From: Phycisphaerales bacterium | Lineage (GTDB): Bacteria; Planctomycetota; Phycisphaerae; Phycisphaerales; UBA1924 | Direction of reading: 5' to 3' | DNA length: 64,000 nt | Assembly: GCA_905339235.1 (NCBI GenBank) | Contig: CAJPFG010000004.1 | Location: forward strand, 89,168 to 153,167 | In this document: positions 63,602-64,000 of the stretch, piece after piece | Layout: each line of letters begins with the position of its first letter | Numbering within the stretch: position 1 is the stretch's first letter | Program-made: the position numbers and the translations under genes | Notes under the pieces: model-generated | Told to the model about the DNA's origin: nothing | Seen by the model: only the letters and a program-made list of their open reading frames with translations | Databases searched by the model: none

Positions 63602-64000
63602 TCAATCCCACACGTACGCCTCTTCCCACGCCATCTTGTACTTGCGCAGGATCGCGCGCATCTCCTCCTTGTAATCCATCGCCTTGTGCCGCTTCTTCTG
63701 CCCGGCGATGTACGTCTTCAGCGGCTCGGCGCCCGACTCCCCGATCGAGAACGCGAAGTATCCGTCCGGCCAATCGAAACGACGCAGGGCCGCGTCCTGC
63801 GCCTTGATCCACTTCGAGGAGTCGCGCTTGATGTTGAGCATGAGTTCCGCGAGCGCGAGGTTCTTGCTCAGGCTCACCAGCAGGTGCACGTGATCCGCCA
63901 CGCCGCCCATCGAGATCAGCGGCGATTTCAACCGTCGGCAGATTCCCCCGACGTACGCGTACAGGTCCGGCTCGACGCGCTCCGGAATCATCGACGCGCG
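63602..64000 (-). CDS. IS200/IS605-type Y1 transposase, 5' end beyond window
   Basis: The frame is open to the window end; the ATG at 63991 is internal, because the family has about 20 to 30 residues before the AYVGGICRRL helix. The HUH metal motif appears as VADHVHLLVSL, followed by SSKWIK, FDWPDGYFAFSIG and LKTYIAGQKKRHK, where the Tyr is the likely nucleophile that attacks single-stranded DNA. The C terminus (MAWEEAYVWD) is complete. No TnpB/IscB gene is seen in the window. REP-associated transposases (RAYT) are related, and the palindromes nearby fit either. Confidence 0.88.
   Translation of the reverse strand, partial: RASMIPERVEPDLYAYVGGICRRLKSPLISMGGVADHVHLLVSLSKNLALAELMLNIKRDSSKWIKAQDAALRRFDWPDGYFAFSIGESGAEPLKTYIAGQKKRHKAMDYKEEMRAILRKYKMAWEEAYVWD

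Overview
The window is about 64 kb of a high-GC bacterial chromosome that is best explained as a member of the Planctomycetota, probably of the Phycisphaerae. The grounds are the dockerin-like C-terminal tags on two secreted proteins (50104-50913 and 58925-62365), an ECF sigma factor translationally coupled to a Ser/Thr kinase, a PEP-CTERM-like secreted protein, a kelch-type secreted giant, a GxxExxY gene and an N-terminally expanded SecA. This placement is an inference from gene content; no rRNA gene is present. I saw no tRNA, rRNA, CRISPR array or replication origin.

Layout. (1) 1-9050: the N-terminal part of secA (cut by the window edge), a small membrane ORF, a stand-alone TSCPD domain, a secreted protein, a 2-hydroxyacid dehydrogenase, an M61 peptidase lipoprotein, and a divergent pair of beta-eliminating lyases (tyrosine phenol-lyase and tryptophanase). 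(2) 9076-14972: a membrane polyferredoxin-TPR protein, a truncated GGDEF gene, and pntA-pntB. (3) 15112-27874: a large multiheme cytochrome district. The plus-strand half holds a tetraheme cytochrome behind a sigma54-type promoter, two NHL-repeat lipoproteins, a pentaheme lipoprotein, an outer-membrane beta-barrel and a 12-site cytochrome; this looks like an outer-membrane electron conduit. The minus-strand half is an overlapping operon of two 15-site paralogous cytochromes, a NapC-headed 12-site cytochrome and a redoxin-TPR protein. (4) 28037-32563: an NtrC-type sigma54 activator, a HAMP sensor lacking an ATPase domain and a complete histidine kinase, with -24/-12 promoters in front of both units. 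(5) 32598-44440: a respiratory operon (tetraheme cytochrome, Tat-exported 4x[4Fe-4S] protein, NrfD-type quinol subunit, octaheme hydroxylamine-oxidoreductase-like cytochrome) together with its cytochrome c maturation genes (ResB, CcsA), followed on the other strand by a CcmC-like protein, a secreted anchored protein and a hexaheme cytochrome. (6) 44881-50102: a tightly overlapping 2-oxoacid:acceptor oxidoreductase operon led by a GltD-like/ferredoxin fusion and ending in a cysteine synthase. (7) 50104-55689: secreted/repeat proteins and the ECF sigma-kinase pair. (8) 55747-58915: PreA-like dihydropyrimidine dehydrogenase and dihydropyrimidinase, interrupted by a GxxExxY gene and a 221-bp inverted-repeat element. 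(9) 58925-64000: a 1146-residue kelch/hydrolase/dockerin protein, then 1.2 kb of repeat-rich DNA with no convincing gene, and the edge of an IS200/IS605-type transposase.

How it may work together: I count 75 canonical CXXCH motifs and 6 expanded CX3CH/CX4CH motifs in nine proteins. Quinol-linked modules (NrfD-type, NapC-type) could pass electrons to periplasmic cytochromes and then either to the octaheme enzyme or across the outer membrane through the barrel. The ResB/CcsA system would attach the hemes, and the NtrC/kinase set is the obvious candidate regulator because three sigma54-type promoters lie in this district. Amino-acid lyases, a 2-oxoacid oxidoreductase, transhydrogenase and pyrimidine catabolism suggest a life on amino acids and nucleobases with anaerobic respiration. 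These functional links are inferred from gene order.
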